Shown: positions 45,989 through 55,209, numbered from the stretch's first letter. The stretch is 64,000 nucleotides of DNA from Actinoplanes regularis (GCF_900188005.1 NZ_FZNR01000009.1:248001-312000), one strand, 5' to 3'. Made by a program: numbers and translations. The notes: generated by a model from the letters alone, not told the origin.

Positions 45989-46484
45989 TCTCGAAGCCCT
46001 TGCCCGGCGACTGGTGCGGCAGCGTGGGCCGACTGGCGAAGGAGGGGAACGGCGCGCGCGCCGGCATCACCGGGGCGGGCGGCTCGGCCGGCCCGGCAGT
46101 GGCCGGGAAGCGCTGGGTGAAACCGTCCAGCACCGCCCTGCCGGTCTCGGTCTCCGTGCCCACGGTCTCCTCGACCGCGTCCGCCACCTGATCGGCCAGC
46201 GCCGACTGCGCCCGCCTGATGGTCCGCAGGATCTCGGTCGCCAGCCCGGGCGCGCCCAGGCCCAGCGACCGTTCGTCCAACTCCAGCGCGGTCACGTTCC
46301 CCGAACTCGCCACGGTGACCAGAACCGCGCCGTCCGCACCGGCCGCCGACGCGCGCAGCGTCGCCACCCGGTCCGCCAGCGCGGCGGCCGCGCCCCGCGA
46401 ACGGGACACTCCGTCACCGCCCCCCGACTCTCCGCCCAGCACGATTTCGCCCTCCGTTACGGACTTGCGGTGGTGATGTCTCAT
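45963..46484 (-). CDS. YbaB/EbfC-like protein with extended tail
   Basis: The 173-residue protein has a His/Arg-rich start (MRHHHRKSV), then a helix (GAAAALADRVATLRASAAGA), the YbaB-like strand pair AVLVTVASSGNVTALELDER and a long helix ATEILRTIRRAQSALADQV. A low-complexity Pro/Ser-rich tail (about 125-173) follows. It parallels the YbaB-like gene at 36349 in size and order of elements. The ATG at 46484 has no clear ribosome binding site. It is divergent from the FxSxx precursor gene at 46604. Confidence 0.65.
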   Translation of the reverse strand: MRHHHRKSVTEGEIVLGGESGGGDGVSRSRGAAAALADRVATLRASAAGADGAVLVTVASSGNVTALELDERSLGLGAPGLATEILRTIRRAQSALADQVADAVEETVGTETETGRAVLDGFTQRFPATAGPAEPPAPVMPARAPFPSFASRPTLPHQSPGKGFESGRDSRAR

Positions 46485-46603
46485 AAGATCACGCCCGCGC
46501 CATCCTCGCGAGCACCCACGGTAGCGACTCCCGGCGCTCACTCGACCCGATTACCGCCGTAACCTTCAACCAACACATCGACCATCACGATCGAGGGGGT
46601 TTT

Positions 46604-46792
46604 GTGGAGACGGGCCAGCCCGACGACGGACCCGCGCCGGAGTGGCGGTCCGCGATGATCGACATCTCCGAGTTCACGCTCGCCGAACTGGTCACCCACG
46701 ACGACTCCGCCCTGGACCGGTGCCTGCGCCACCTGGCCGAGGATCGGACCGGGGCGGGCGAGCAGATCGCCGGCTTCAACTCGGCGCTCTGA
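46604..46792 (+). CDS. fxsA: FxSxx-COOH peptide (FxsA-type precursor)
   Basis: The 62-residue peptide ends in GFNSAL, with F58-x-S60-x-x62 at the exact C-terminus, the defining FxSxx-COOH feature. The preceding region (MIDISEFTLAELVTHDDSAL, then DRCLRHLAEDR) matches the usual leader of this family, which radical SAM enzymes of the FxsB type modify at Phe/Ser to form a cyclophane. GTG at 46604 has GAGGGGG 4 nt upstream; an in-frame ATG at 46655 is an alternative. The next gene encodes an HEXXH protein starting about 11 bp after this stop. No FxsB is in the window. Confidence 0.82.
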   Translation: METGQPDDGPAPEWRSAMIDISEFTLAELVTHDDSALDRCLRHLAEDRTGAGEQIAGFNSAL

Positions 46793-46803
46793 CCCCGATC
46801 CCG

Positions 46804-48261
46804 TTGCGCCCGTTCCGGCTCGCCGACTCCGACCTCGCCGCCCTCGGCGCCGGCCGGCCGTCGCCCGGCACCCTCGGCCTGCTGCGCAGGGCGCGGCTCA
46901 GCCGCCATCTCCTTCTCCTGCGGGAGGCCCGGCGAGCGGTCCCGGAAAGGCTTGCCTGGTACGACGACCTGGGCGCCCTGACCCCGGCGGCCGCCCGCAC
47001 GCGGATCGCCGACCCGCTGGTCGGACTCTGGTCGGCGCGAGTCCTGGCCGCACTCCGCGCCGGCCCGGAGACGGCGCTCGGGGAGCTTCCCGAACCGGTC
47101 GGGCACCTGATCCGCGTGACGCACTCGGGGCGGACGCTGACCGTGCGGCTGGACGACCGCGGCCCGCTGCGGCACCTGCTCGGGTTGCCCCCGGCCGAGC
47201 GGCTGGCCCCCACCGAGCTGGCGCACTGGCACGACTGCCTCGACGCGGCCTGGCGGATCCTGGTCACCCGGCACCCCACAGCCGCCGGCATCCTCGACGG
47301 CGTCCTGCAAGTGATCGTCCCGGCCCGGCCGGATCCGCTGGCCGAGGGCGTGAGCGCGACGTCGGCGGGGGCGTTCGGCGCGGTCGCGATGTCGGCGCCG
47401 GCCACCGGCACCGGCCTGGCCGTGGCCCTGCTGCACGAGACCCAGCACAGCGTGCTGAACGCGGTGCACGGGCTCTTCGAGCTCGTCCACCCGGGCGGGC
47501 GGCTCGGGTACTCGCCGTGGCGGGAGGATCCGCGTCCCACCTTCGGCGTCCTGCACGGGGCGTACGCCTTCCTGGCCGTGGCCCGCTTCTGGCGCACCGA
47601 GCTGCGGCACGACGGCGCGACGGCCCCCGGCCGCGGTGCGGCGGAGTTCGAGTTCGCGCGCTGGCGGACGGCGGTGCACGAGACGGCCGGCCGGCTGCTC
47701 GCCGGCGGGGAACTGACCGCGGCCGGGGTCCGGCTGGTCGGCGCCCTCCGGGACGAGGTCGAGCCGTGGCTGGCCGAACCGGTCGATCCGGAGGTGGAGC
47801 GCCTCGCCGACCTGGCCCGGGCCGATCATCACGCGCGCTGGCGGCTGCGGAACCTGACGCCCTCCCCCGGTGACCTGACCGCGCTGGCCGGCGCGTGGCG
47901 CGCGGGCCGGCCGGCGATGCCCGTCGAGTCCACGGTGGCCGACGGGGTGCGGACGATCGAGTCGAGTCCCCGGCTGCGGCTGATCCGGGCGGTGCTGCGC
48001 GGGGACACCGCCGGCGCCGAGGAGGGCGATCCCGGGGATGTCGCGTGCGTCCGTGGGAGCCGGCGGGACGCGCTCACGTCGTACCAGGCAAGCCTCTCGA
48101 AGGACCGCGCCCACGACGCGGCCTGGGGCGGACTCGCCCTCGTCTCCCCGCATCCCGCCCTGCGCCGCAGGCCGGAGCTGGTCCGCGCGGCCGCGCTGGC
48201 CCTGCCCGAAGCGGACCTCGCGGCGCTGGCCGACTGGCTGTCCCACCAGGACGAAGACTGA
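46804..48261 (+). CDS. HEXXH-motif peptide-modification protein of the FxSxx system
   Basis: The roughly 485-residue protein carries HETQH at about 211-215 in VALLHETQHSVLNAVHGLF, the zinc-type HEXXH signature of the putative modification proteins found with FxSxx peptides. A second conserved region is YSPWREDPRPTFGVLHGAYA, followed by RFWRTEL. The C-terminal third is helical (SYQASLSKDRAHDAAWGGLA) and may be TPR-like. In many actinomycetes this domain is fused to or sits beside a radical SAM maturase; here it stands alone. The start is uncertain: TTG 46804 follows the precursor stop; upstream GTG codons would overlap the precursor. Chemistry is unknown. Confidence 0.78.
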   Translation: MRPFRLADSDLAALGAGRPSPGTLGLLRRARLSRHLLLLREARRAVPERLAWYDDLGALTPAAARTRIADPLVGLWSARVLAALRAGPETALGELPEPVGHLIRVTHSGRTLTVRLDDRGPLRHLLGLPPAERLAPTELAHWHDCLDAAWRILVTRHPTAAGILDGVLQVIVPARPDPLAEGVSATSAGAFGAVAMSAPATGTGLAVALLHETQHSVLNAVHGLFELVHPGGRLGYSPWREDPRPTFGVLHGAYAFLAVARFWRTELRHDGATAPGRGAAEFEFARWRTAVHETAGRLLAGGELTAAGVRLVGALRDEVEPWLAEPVDPEVERLADLARADHHARWRLRNLTPSPGDLTALAGAWRAGRPAMPVESTVADGVRTIESSPRLRLIRAVLRGDTAGAEEGDPGDVACVRGSRRDALTSYQASLSKDRAHDAAWGGLALVSPHPALRRRPELVRAAALALPEADLAALADWLSHQDED

Positions 48262-48379
48262 GCTTTCGCCGGTTGCAACTCGGTTGACCTGTGGTTATGT
48301 TCGGTAGCGAAGCCGAAAGGCGAGCTGGATCACTTAAGCCGCCCACCACCGGACCGATGTTTGCGTCCGGAGGTGACTC

Positions 48380-50059
48380 ATGGCTCGAAAAGCACTGCTG
48401 GCCCGGACGCAACGCGTCGTCGACGACGGCTTGGTCCTGGTTTCGCTGATCCTGCTGGTGTGGCCGGCGGCGAACACCGTCGGCGTGACATCGGCGGCCC
48501 GGCTTATTCCGCTGGCCGCAGCCATCTGTCTCGGCACGGCGATGCTGCTGGTGGCACCGGAGCGGCCGATGCTGCGCTTCGCTCCGACCGCCGCGGCGCT
48601 GGCGGTCAGCGCCATCCGGCACATCCAGGGCGAACTCGCGCGGGGTGCGATCTGGCTGTTGCTCGGCATGGCCGTGGCGGTGCTCTACCGCCGCTGGGCC
48701 GGAGCCGGCAGCAGCAAGGCCATGCTCCGCGAGATGACCACACAAAACGCCCTGCTCGTCCGCCAGGCCTACCGGGACCCGCTGACCGGGGTCGGCAACC
48801 GCAAGATGTTCCTGGAGCGCGCCGACTTCGAGCTGGGCGAGACGAGCCGCACCCTGACCGCGGTGATCGTGATCGACCTGGACGGGTTCCGCGACCTGAA
48901 CGACACCTACGGCCACGAGGTCGGCGACAGCCTGCTGCGCGCCGCGGCCGACCGGCTGGCCGCGAACGTCCGGGCCAACGACGTCGTCGCGCGCCTCGAC
49001 GGCGACGAGTTCGTGGTGCTGCTGTCCGGTCTGGAGGACGAGCAGGCCGCGATCGCGATCGCCGACCGGGTGCTCACCGAGCTGCACCGGCCGCTGGAGG
49101 TGAACGGCGTCAAGCTGGCCGTCCGGGCCAGTGCGGGCGTCGCGATGACCGCCGGCGGTGAGGGGATCGACCTGCTGCTGCGCGAGGCCGATCAGGCGCT
49201 GCACCGCGCCAAACTGGACGGTGGCGGCACGACCCGCCGGTTCGACCCGGAGCAGTTCGCCCTGGAGGAGCAGCGCCGCAAGGTCGGAGCCGACATCATG
49301 CGCGCCCTGGACGCCGGCGAGTTCGAGGTGCACTACCAGCCGATCGTGGACCTGGACGGCGAACAGACCGTCGGCGTCGAGGCGCTGCTCCGCTGGCAGC
49401 ACCCGGAGCAGGGGCTGGTCTCGCCCGAACGCTTCCTGGAGATGGCCGAGCAGCTCGGCCTGCTCCCCCGGCTCGGCGGCTGGGTGCTCGAGGAGGCCTG
49501 CCGACAGGCGGTCCACTGGCAGCGGCAGTTCCCCGGCTTCGAGATGAACGTCAACCTGTCCGCCTCCCAGCTCAGCAACCCGTTCCTCGTCGCCGACGTG
49601 CGGACGGTGCTGGAGTGCACCGGCCTGCGGCCGGAGCACCTGGTGCTGGAGCTGACCGAGTCGGTCGCGCTGACCGACCTGGAGGAGTCGGCGCGGATCC
49701 TGGGCGAGCTGAAGGCGCTCGGGGTGCGAATCGCGCTGGACGACTTCGGCACCGGGTTCTCCTCGCTGAGCCACCTGAGTGCGCTGCCGGTGGACGTGGT
49801 CAAGATCGACCGGTCGTTCGTGCAGGCGATGCCGGAGAGCGGCGAGGCGTCGGTGGCCGAGGCGGTGCTGCACATCGCGCGGACCTTCAACCTGTCGCCG
49901 GTCGCCGAGGGCGTCGAGCACGCCGCGCAGGCGGACTGGCTGCGGGACCTGGCGTGCAGCCGGGCGCAGGGATACCACTTCGCCAGGCCGATGCCGGCCC
50001 TTGAGGTCACCGAGTTGCTGGACAAACAGGCCGAGCAGGAAAGCCCGCTGGCGACCTAG
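48380..50059 (+). CDS. Membrane GGDEF-EAL c-di-GMP signalling protein
   Basis: The 559-residue protein has about four N-terminal hydrophobic helices (residues 15-105) with no large extracellular domain, a GGDEF domain (about 130-295) and an EAL domain (about 305-555). The cyclase motif reads RLDGDEF, with Asp for the first Gly; LTGVGNRKMF and DLDGFRDLND are intact, so weak activity is possible. The EAL domain is complete: VEALLRW, NLSASQL, ELTESVA, DDFGTGFSSL, KIDRSFV and AEGVEH. The ATG follows GGAGG by 7 nt. Its stop shares CTAG with the convergent FxsT-type gene. It lies between two FxSxx genes, but a functional link is unproven. Confidence 0.92.
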   Translation: MARKALLARTQRVVDDGLVLVSLILLVWPAANTVGVTSAARLIPLAAAICLGTAMLLVAPERPMLRFAPTAAALAVSAIRHIQGELARGAIWLLLGMAVAVLYRRWAGAGSSKAMLREMTTQNALLVRQAYRDPLTGVGNRKMFLERADFELGETSRTLTAVIVIDLDGFRDLNDTYGHEVGDSLLRAAADRLAANVRANDVVARLDGDEFVVLLSGLEDEQAAIAIADRVLTELHRPLEVNGVKLAVRASAGVAMTAGGEGIDLLLREADQALHRAKLDGGGTTRRFDPEQFALEEQRRKVGADIMRALDAGEFEVHYQPIVDLDGEQTVGVEALLRWQHPEQGLVSPERFLEMAEQLGLLPRLGGWVLEEACRQAVHWQRQFPGFEMNVNLSASQLSNPFLVADVRTVLECTGLRPEHLVLELTESVALTDLEESARILGELKALGVRIALDDFGTGFSSLSHLSALPVDVVKIDRSFVQAMPESGEASVAEAVLHIARTFNLSPVAEGVEHAAQADWLRDLACSRAQGYHFARPMPALEVTELLDKQAEQESPLAT

Positions 50060-52476
50060 AGCGGCGGAAGATCGATGTCGGTCTCCAGGCGCTGAGAGGC
50101 GGCGGTCACCCGGAAGATCGGGTGGCCGTCGCCGTACGCTTTGGCCAGCGCCGCCAGCGCCTGCTGCTGCGCCGCCTCGTCCTGATCGGCGAGCGCCAGA
50201 TTCCACGCGCAGGCCACCGTGTCCGGATGGTCGGCGCCACGGACCACCCGGGACCGGCGCAGCGTGTCCGCGGCCAGCTCCCGGGCCCGCTGCGCCTCAC
50301 CGGCCGCGAACAGGTCGGCCGCCAGCCCGTTCGCGCAGCTCAGCGTGAACGGGTGATCGGCGCCGACACTGCGCCGCAGGCCGCCGAGCACCTCCTCGTC
50401 GATGGTGCGCGCCTCGGCGTGCCGGTCGGCCGCCCGGACCACCCCGGCCAGCCCGGCGGAGGCGGCCAGCGTGAACGGATGCTCGTCGCCGAGCACCGCG
50501 TGGAACCGGATCACCGCCCGTTCCAGCAGCTCGTGGGCGCCGGTCAGGTCACCGGCCGCACGCACGCAGTTGGCCAGCGAGACCGCGGTGGCCAGGGTGT
50601 CCACGTTCAGGTCGCCGAACCTCCGCCGATAGGCGGCCAGGTTGGCGGTGGCCAGCTCACGGGCTTCCGGCGCGCCGCGGCGGTACGCGGCCATCGCGGT
50701 CAGCCGGCCGGCCCAGAGAGCGAACGGGTGGTCCTCGGCGACCTGCTCGGAGTGCCCGGCCAGAACGGCGCCGACCCCGGCGTAGTCGCCGAGGCCGAAC
50801 AGGTCGTAGGCGAGCGCGGCCCGGGACGACCACGTCTCCGGGTGCCCGTCCACGAAGATCGACTGCCGGTGCCGGAGGGTCTGCTCGTCCAGTGCCCGGG
50901 CGCCCCGGAAGTCGCCGAGCAGCCGCAGGTCGATGGCGAGGTTGTTGGCGCAGCGCAGCGCGGTCGGGAAACTCTCCCCGAGGAGCCGGCGGTAGCGCAC
51001 CAGGTTGTCCGCGTCGAGCTGCCGGGCCTGACCGAAATGGCCCTGCACCCGCAGGTCGCCGCCGACGCTGTTGGCGGTGGCCAGGGTCGCCTCGTCGTCC
51101 GCGCCGAACACCTCCCGCTGCAGGCGCAGGGTCCGCAGATTCAGGTTCCGGGCGTCGGCCGTGCGCCCCACCGCGCGCAGCGCGTTGGCCAGATGGAACG
51201 AGGCGAGCAGGGTCTGCTCGGCGGACTCGCCCAGCCCGTCACGCCAGCGGGCCACCGCGGCGCCGGCCAACTCACGGCTGGAGTCGTGGTCGCCGCGGGA
51301 GAAGTGGAAGCGGATGCAGTTGATGACCAGCTGGCGCACCTCCTCGGCGTCGCCGCCGAGCAGGTCCGAGTGGATCAGGTGCGGGGCCAGCTCCGCGTAG
51401 CGGTACCAGCCGGCCGGGTCGTCCGGGTCGCCCGGGTCGGCCGCGGCGAGCATCCCGCGTACGGCCCGCTGCAGTTCGGCGTGCCGCTCCGAGCTGAGCT
51501 CCTGGCCGAACATGCCCCGGATCAACGGGTGCACGGTGAGCCGCTCCCCGGACGGGTCCAGCCCGGCCAGCCCGAACCGGGCGATCCGCCGCATCGCCGC
51601 CCGCACTCGGCGTTCGACCCGGACGGTCCGGGCCACCTCCGGCGGAAGCGGCAGGGTGCGCGCCGCCCAGAGCAGCCGCCACGAGATCGGGGCGCTGGCC
51701 AGGAACGTGCAGAGCTCGAGCAGCATCCGGTCGGCCGGGGCGGCCTCACCGAGCGCGTCGGCGGCCAGGCCCCAGGCCACCCGGATCGGGGTGGGGAACG
51801 CGAGCTCGGCGGCGCGGCGGTCGTAGCGGTCCAGGTATTCACCGACCGGCCAGCCGGTCGCGGTCCGCACCGAGGACGCCAGATCCAGTGCGATCGGCAC
51901 GTCGCCGAGCCGGGCCGCGAGCCGGTCGGCGTCCTGGAGGGAGAGCTCGGGCGCGCGGGCGCGGAGCATGTCGACGGCGTCCGCCCGGTCGAATCCCGGC
52001 ACCGGCAGGGCCTGCGCAACCTCGGCCGTCCAGCGCGGGTTGCGGCTGGTCACGAGCACGTGCCCGGCCCCCGAGGGCAGGTAGGGCATGATGTCCTCGG
52101 GCCGGTTCGCGTTCTCGAAGACGACCAGCCAGCGCCGGTACGGCTCGCCCCGGCTCAGCGCGTCGCGGACCGCGCCCAGGGTGCGGTTGAGATCCCGCGC
52201 CTCGGGCAGCCCGAGACTCTGGGCCAGCCCGGCGAGAGCCGCCCGCAGCACGGCGTTCTGCTCCGCGGGGATCCACCAGACGAGGTCGTACAGATCCGCA
52301 TGGCGGTAGGCGTACTCCACCGCCAGTTGGGTACGTCCTGTCCCGCCGAGTTGATGATCCGGGCTCGGCAGGAGCACGACCGGACCGTTGCCGAGCATGT
52401 CGCGCACGCGGGTCAGCAGTTCCTCACGGCCCACGAAGCGGGGATTGCGCGGCGGCAGACCGCCACGGATCGGCAC
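50056..52476 (-). CDS. fxsT: FxsT-type NB-ARC/tetratricopeptide protein of the FxSxx system
   Basis: The 806-residue protein begins GGLPPRNPRFVGREELLTRV, typical of FxSxx-system TPR proteins, then an NB-ARC ATPase (about 30-330) with VEYAYRHADLYDLVWWIPAE after the P-loop. The P-loop reads GGTGRTQ at 44-50, with Arg48 in place of the nucleotide-binding Lys. From about 340 to the end are repeated TPR-like helices (GDDEATLATANSVGGDLRVQ and similar, about 10 copies). GTG at 52476 has GAGGAG upstream. Such proteins resemble STAND-type signalling ATPases; the role in FxSxx maturation or sensing is unknown. Confidence 0.85.
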   Translation of the reverse strand: MPIRGGLPPRNPRFVGREELLTRVRDMLGNGPVVLLPSPDHQLGGTGRTQLAVEYAYRHADLYDLVWWIPAEQNAVLRAALAGLAQSLGLPEARDLNRTLGAVRDALSRGEPYRRWLVVFENANRPEDIMPYLPSGAGHVLVTSRNPRWTAEVAQALPVPGFDRADAVDMLRARAPELSLQDADRLAARLGDVPIALDLASSVRTATGWPVGEYLDRYDRRAAELAFPTPIRVAWGLAADALGEAAPADRMLLELCTFLASAPISWRLLWAARTLPLPPEVARTVRVERRVRAAMRRIARFGLAGLDPSGERLTVHPLIRGMFGQELSSERHAELQRAVRGMLAAADPGDPDDPAGWYRYAELAPHLIHSDLLGGDAEEVRQLVINCIRFHFSRGDHDSSRELAGAAVARWRDGLGESAEQTLLASFHLANALRAVGRTADARNLNLRTLRLQREVFGADDEATLATANSVGGDLRVQGHFGQARQLDADNLVRYRRLLGESFPTALRCANNLAIDLRLLGDFRGARALDEQTLRHRQSIFVDGHPETWSSRAALAYDLFGLGDYAGVGAVLAGHSEQVAEDHPFALWAGRLTAMAAYRRGAPEARELATANLAAYRRRFGDLNVDTLATAVSLANCVRAAGDLTGAHELLERAVIRFHAVLGDEHPFTLAASAGLAGVVRAADRHAEARTIDEEVLGGLRRSVGADHPFTLSCANGLAADLFAAGEAQRARELAADTLRRSRVVRGADHPDTVACAWNLALADQDEAAQQQALAALAKAYGDGHPIFRVTAASQRLETDIDLPPL

Positions 52477-52570
52477 ACCGCGCTCCTCACGTCTTGGTGA
52501 TGCCGATTACCGTACGTGGAACCCCCGCCACAGCAAAGCGGCACGCGCCCGCGAGACGGAAGGCACCCCG

Positions 52571-52885
52571 GTGACCGAAGAAGTGACGAGCCTGGATGCC
52601 GACGGCGACATCATCACCGTGGCACTGCGCGGCGAGATCGATGTACTGACCGTCGAGCAGGTGCGGCTGGCGCTGGGCGAGGCGGTCGCCCGCCGGCCAC
52701 GGCAGCTCGTGGTCGACATGGCCGACGTGGCGTTCATCGACTCGACCGGGCTCGGAGCACTGGTCTCCGGCTTCCAGCGGGCCCGCGATCAGGAGATCGA
52801 CTTCCGGCTGGCCCGGCCGAGCCACAACGTACGGCAGATCCTGATGCTGAGCGGCCTCCTCGAGGTCGTCCCGGTCCTTCCGTAG
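52571..52885 (+). CDS. STAS-domain anti-anti-sigma factor-like protein
   Basis: The 104-residue single STAS domain has strand VALRGEIDVLTVEQVRLAL and the phosphorylation loop VAFIDSTGLGALVSGF, where Ser of DSTGLG is the conserved kinase target. Such proteins bind anti-sigma kinases when unphosphorylated. Partner genes are not adjacent; the PP2C phosphatase at 40842 is the only candidate regulator in the window. GTG at 52571 has GGAAGG 7 nt upstream. It is convergent with the MFS gene (6-bp gap). Confidence 0.9.
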   Translation: MTEEVTSLDADGDIITVALRGEIDVLTVEQVRLALGEAVARRPRQLVVDMADVAFIDSTGLGALVSGFQRARDQEIDFRLARPSHNVRQILMLSGLLEVVPVLP

Positions 52886-52891
52886 CCGGCA

Positions 52892-54181
52892 CTAGGCCTT
52901 GGCCGCCGGGACGGCGAGGCCGAGGCCCGGGGCGATCGGCTTGAGGTGCTTTCCGGCGAAGAGCATCAGGCTCAGGATCGAGCCCAGCAGGGCCAGGCCG
53001 CCGGCCGAGTACCAGGCCCAGGTGTACGCGCCGAACTGGTCCCGGACCAGGCCGGCCGCGGTGGTCGCGATCGCCGCGCCGATCTGGTGCGAGGCGAACA
53101 CCCAGCCGAAGACGACCGGTCCGGCCGCACCGAAGTACTCCCGGCACAGGGTGACCGTGGGCGGGACGGTGGCCACCCAGTCCAGGCCGTAGAAGATGAT
53201 GAAGACCAGCATTCCGGGGTGCGCGGTGGCGGCCAGGATCGACGGCAGGATCAGCAGCGACAGCCCGCGCAGCGCGTAATAGCCACCGAGCAGGATCCGG
53301 CTGTCCACCCGGTCGGTGAGCCAGCCCGAGGCGATCGTCCCGACGATGTCGAAGACGCCGACCAGGGCGAGCAGGCCCGCCGCGGTCGTGTTCGGCATGC
53401 CGTGGTCGTGCGCGGCCGGGATGAAATGCGTGCCGACCAGCCCGTTGGTGGTCGCCCCGCAGATCGCGAACCCGCCGGCGAGCAGCCAGAACGCCCTGGT
53501 CCCGGCGGCGTCGCGGAGCGCGCGCAGGGCGGTGCGGGCGGCCCCGCCGGTCGGCTTCGGCGGCAGCTCGGTGACGCCGCCGAGGGCGGTCACCCCCAGG
53601 TCGGCGGGGTGGTCCCGGAGCCGCCACAGGATGAGCGGCACGACCAGGAGCGCGACCACCGACACGGTGAGCGCCGCCGTGCGCCAGCCGCTGGACTCGA
53701 CGATCCGGGACAGCACCGGCAGGAAGATCAGGTTTCCGGTGGCGCCGCCGGCCGTGAGCACGCCGGTGACCAGGCCACGGTGCCGGACGAACCAGCGGCC
53801 GGTGATGGTGGCGACGAAGCCCAGGGCGAGCGTGCCGGTGCCCAGCCCGACCAGGACGCCCCAGCAGAGCATCAACTGCCAGCTTGCCCGCATCCAGATG
53901 GTCAGCCCGGAGCCGAGCGCGACCAGGGCGAGCGCGGCGGCGGCGACCCGGCGGATGCCGAACTTGGCCATCAGGGCCGCGGCGAACGGCGCGGTCAGGC
54001 CGTAGAGCAGCAGGTTCACCGAGACCGCAGCGGAGATCGTGCCGAGCGACCAGCCGAACTCGGCGTGCAAGGGCTCGATCATGACGGAGGGCGTGGAGCG
54101 GAACCCGGCCGCGCCGATCAGCGCGATGAAGGCGACCGCGGCGACCGACCAGGCGGGGTGGAGGCGTGCTTTCACGATCAT
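52892..54181 (-). CDS. MFS transporter (oxalate/formate or monocarboxylate-type)
   Basis: The 429-residue protein has 12 predicted helices. LTAPFAAALMAKFGIRRVAA is the loop 2-3 region and GRWFVRHRGLVTGVLTAGGA follows helix 4, both typical of the oxalate/formate and monocarboxylate branch of the MFS. VGTHFIPAAHDHGM and VFASHQIGAAIATTAAGLVR are conserved in bacterial members. Substrate unknown. It is divergent from the GlxA-type regulator (47-bp gap), which may control it. Confidence 0.85.
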   Translation of the reverse strand: MIVKARLHPAWSVAAVAFIALIGAAGFRSTPSVMIEPLHAEFGWSLGTISAAVSVNLLLYGLTAPFAAALMAKFGIRRVAAAALALVALGSGLTIWMRASWQLMLCWGVLVGLGTGTLALGFVATITGRWFVRHRGLVTGVLTAGGATGNLIFLPVLSRIVESSGWRTAALTVSVVALLVVPLILWRLRDHPADLGVTALGGVTELPPKPTGGAARTALRALRDAAGTRAFWLLAGGFAICGATTNGLVGTHFIPAAHDHGMPNTTAAGLLALVGVFDIVGTIASGWLTDRVDSRILLGGYYALRGLSLLILPSILAATAHPGMLVFIIFYGLDWVATVPPTVTLCREYFGAAGPVVFGWVFASHQIGAAIATTAAGLVRDQFGAYTWAWYSAGGLALLGSILSLMLFAGKHLKPIAPGLGLAVPAAKA

Positions 54182-54228
54182 GATTCTCCGGAATCCGGCC
54201 GGTCCGGACGAGTGGCCGGGAGGCCATC

Positions 54229-55209
54229 ATGCGCAAGAATCAGGCCATGGCTCACCAGATCGCGGTACTCGTCCTCGACGGCGTCGTCCCCTTCGACCTC
54301 GGGACGCCGGCCCAGGTGTTCGGCTCCGCCCGCACCGGCCCGGAGCGGGAGCGCCTTTACGAGCTGCTGTTCTGCGGGGAGGGGCCGGTGCGCACCGAGG
54401 CCGGCTTCACGGTGACGCCGGACCACGACCTGAGCGTGACTGAGCGGGCGGACACGGTCCTGGTCCCGGGCATCCACACCGGCGGCCCGGTCACCGACGG
54501 CTCGCTGCCCGAGGCGGTCCGCGAGGCGCTGCTCTCGGCGTCCCGGCGCGGCGCCCGGATCGTGTCGATCTGCACCGGCGCCTCGGTGCTGGCCGCCGCC
54601 GGCCTGCTGGACGGTCGCCCGGCCGCCACCCACTGGGCCTGGGCGCGGCGGATCGGCGGGCTCTATCCGCGGGTGAACTGGGATTTCGACGTGCTCTTCG
54701 TCGACGACGGCGACGTGCTCACCTCGGCCGGCGTGGGCGCCGGCGTGGATCTCTGCCTGCACATCGTGCGCTCCGACCACGGGGCCGAGGTGGCCAACGG
54801 GGCGGCCCGCCGGTGCGTGGTGCCACCCTGGCGGGACGGTGGTCAGGCGCAGTACATCGAGCGCCCGGTCCCGCCCGCCGCCGGCACCGGCACCGAGCCG
54901 ACCCGGAGCTGGGTGCTGGACCGGCTGAGCGAGCCGGTCTCGCTGGAGGAGATGGCCGGGCACGCCCGGATGAGCGTGCGCACGTTCACCCGACGGTTCC
55001 GCGACGAGACCGGCTCCAGTCCGCGGCAGTGGCTGCTGCGCCAGCGGGTCGAGCACGCCCGGCTGCTGCTGGAATCGACCGACCTCGGGGTGGACGTGGT
55101 GGCCCGCCGCGCCGGGCTGGGCAGCGCGACCGCCCTGCGACAGCACCTGCAGGCCACGATCGGGGTGGCCCCGTCGGCGTACCGCAGGACGTTCCGGCAC
55201 GCGGGTTAG
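54229..55209 (+). CDS. GlxA-family regulator (DJ-1/PfpI plus AraC HTH)
   Basis: The 326-residue protein has an N-terminal class I amidotransferase-like domain (about 8-170), with the nucleophile-elbow cysteine in SICTGASVLAAAGLL and the ATHW segment. A C-terminal AraC DNA-binding domain (about 225-320) contains LEEMAGHARMSVRTFTRRFR and VARRAGLGSATALRQHL. Family members activate metabolic genes in response to unknown ligands. The ATG at 54229 follows GGGAGG by 5 nt; ATG 54247 is an alternative. Divergent placement points to the MFS gene as a target. Confidence 0.92.
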   Translation: MRKNQAMAHQIAVLVLDGVVPFDLGTPAQVFGSARTGPERERLYELLFCGEGPVRTEAGFTVTPDHDLSVTERADTVLVPGIHTGGPVTDGSLPEAVREALLSASRRGARIVSICTGASVLAAAGLLDGRPAATHWAWARRIGGLYPRVNWDFDVLFVDDGDVLTSAGVGAGVDLCLHIVRSDHGAEVANGAARRCVVPPWRDGGQAQYIERPVPPAAGTGTEPTRSWVLDRLSEPVSLEEMAGHARMSVRTFTRRFRDETGSSPRQWLLRQRVEHARLLLESTDLGVDVVARRAGLGSATALRQHLQATIGVAPSAYRRTFRHAG

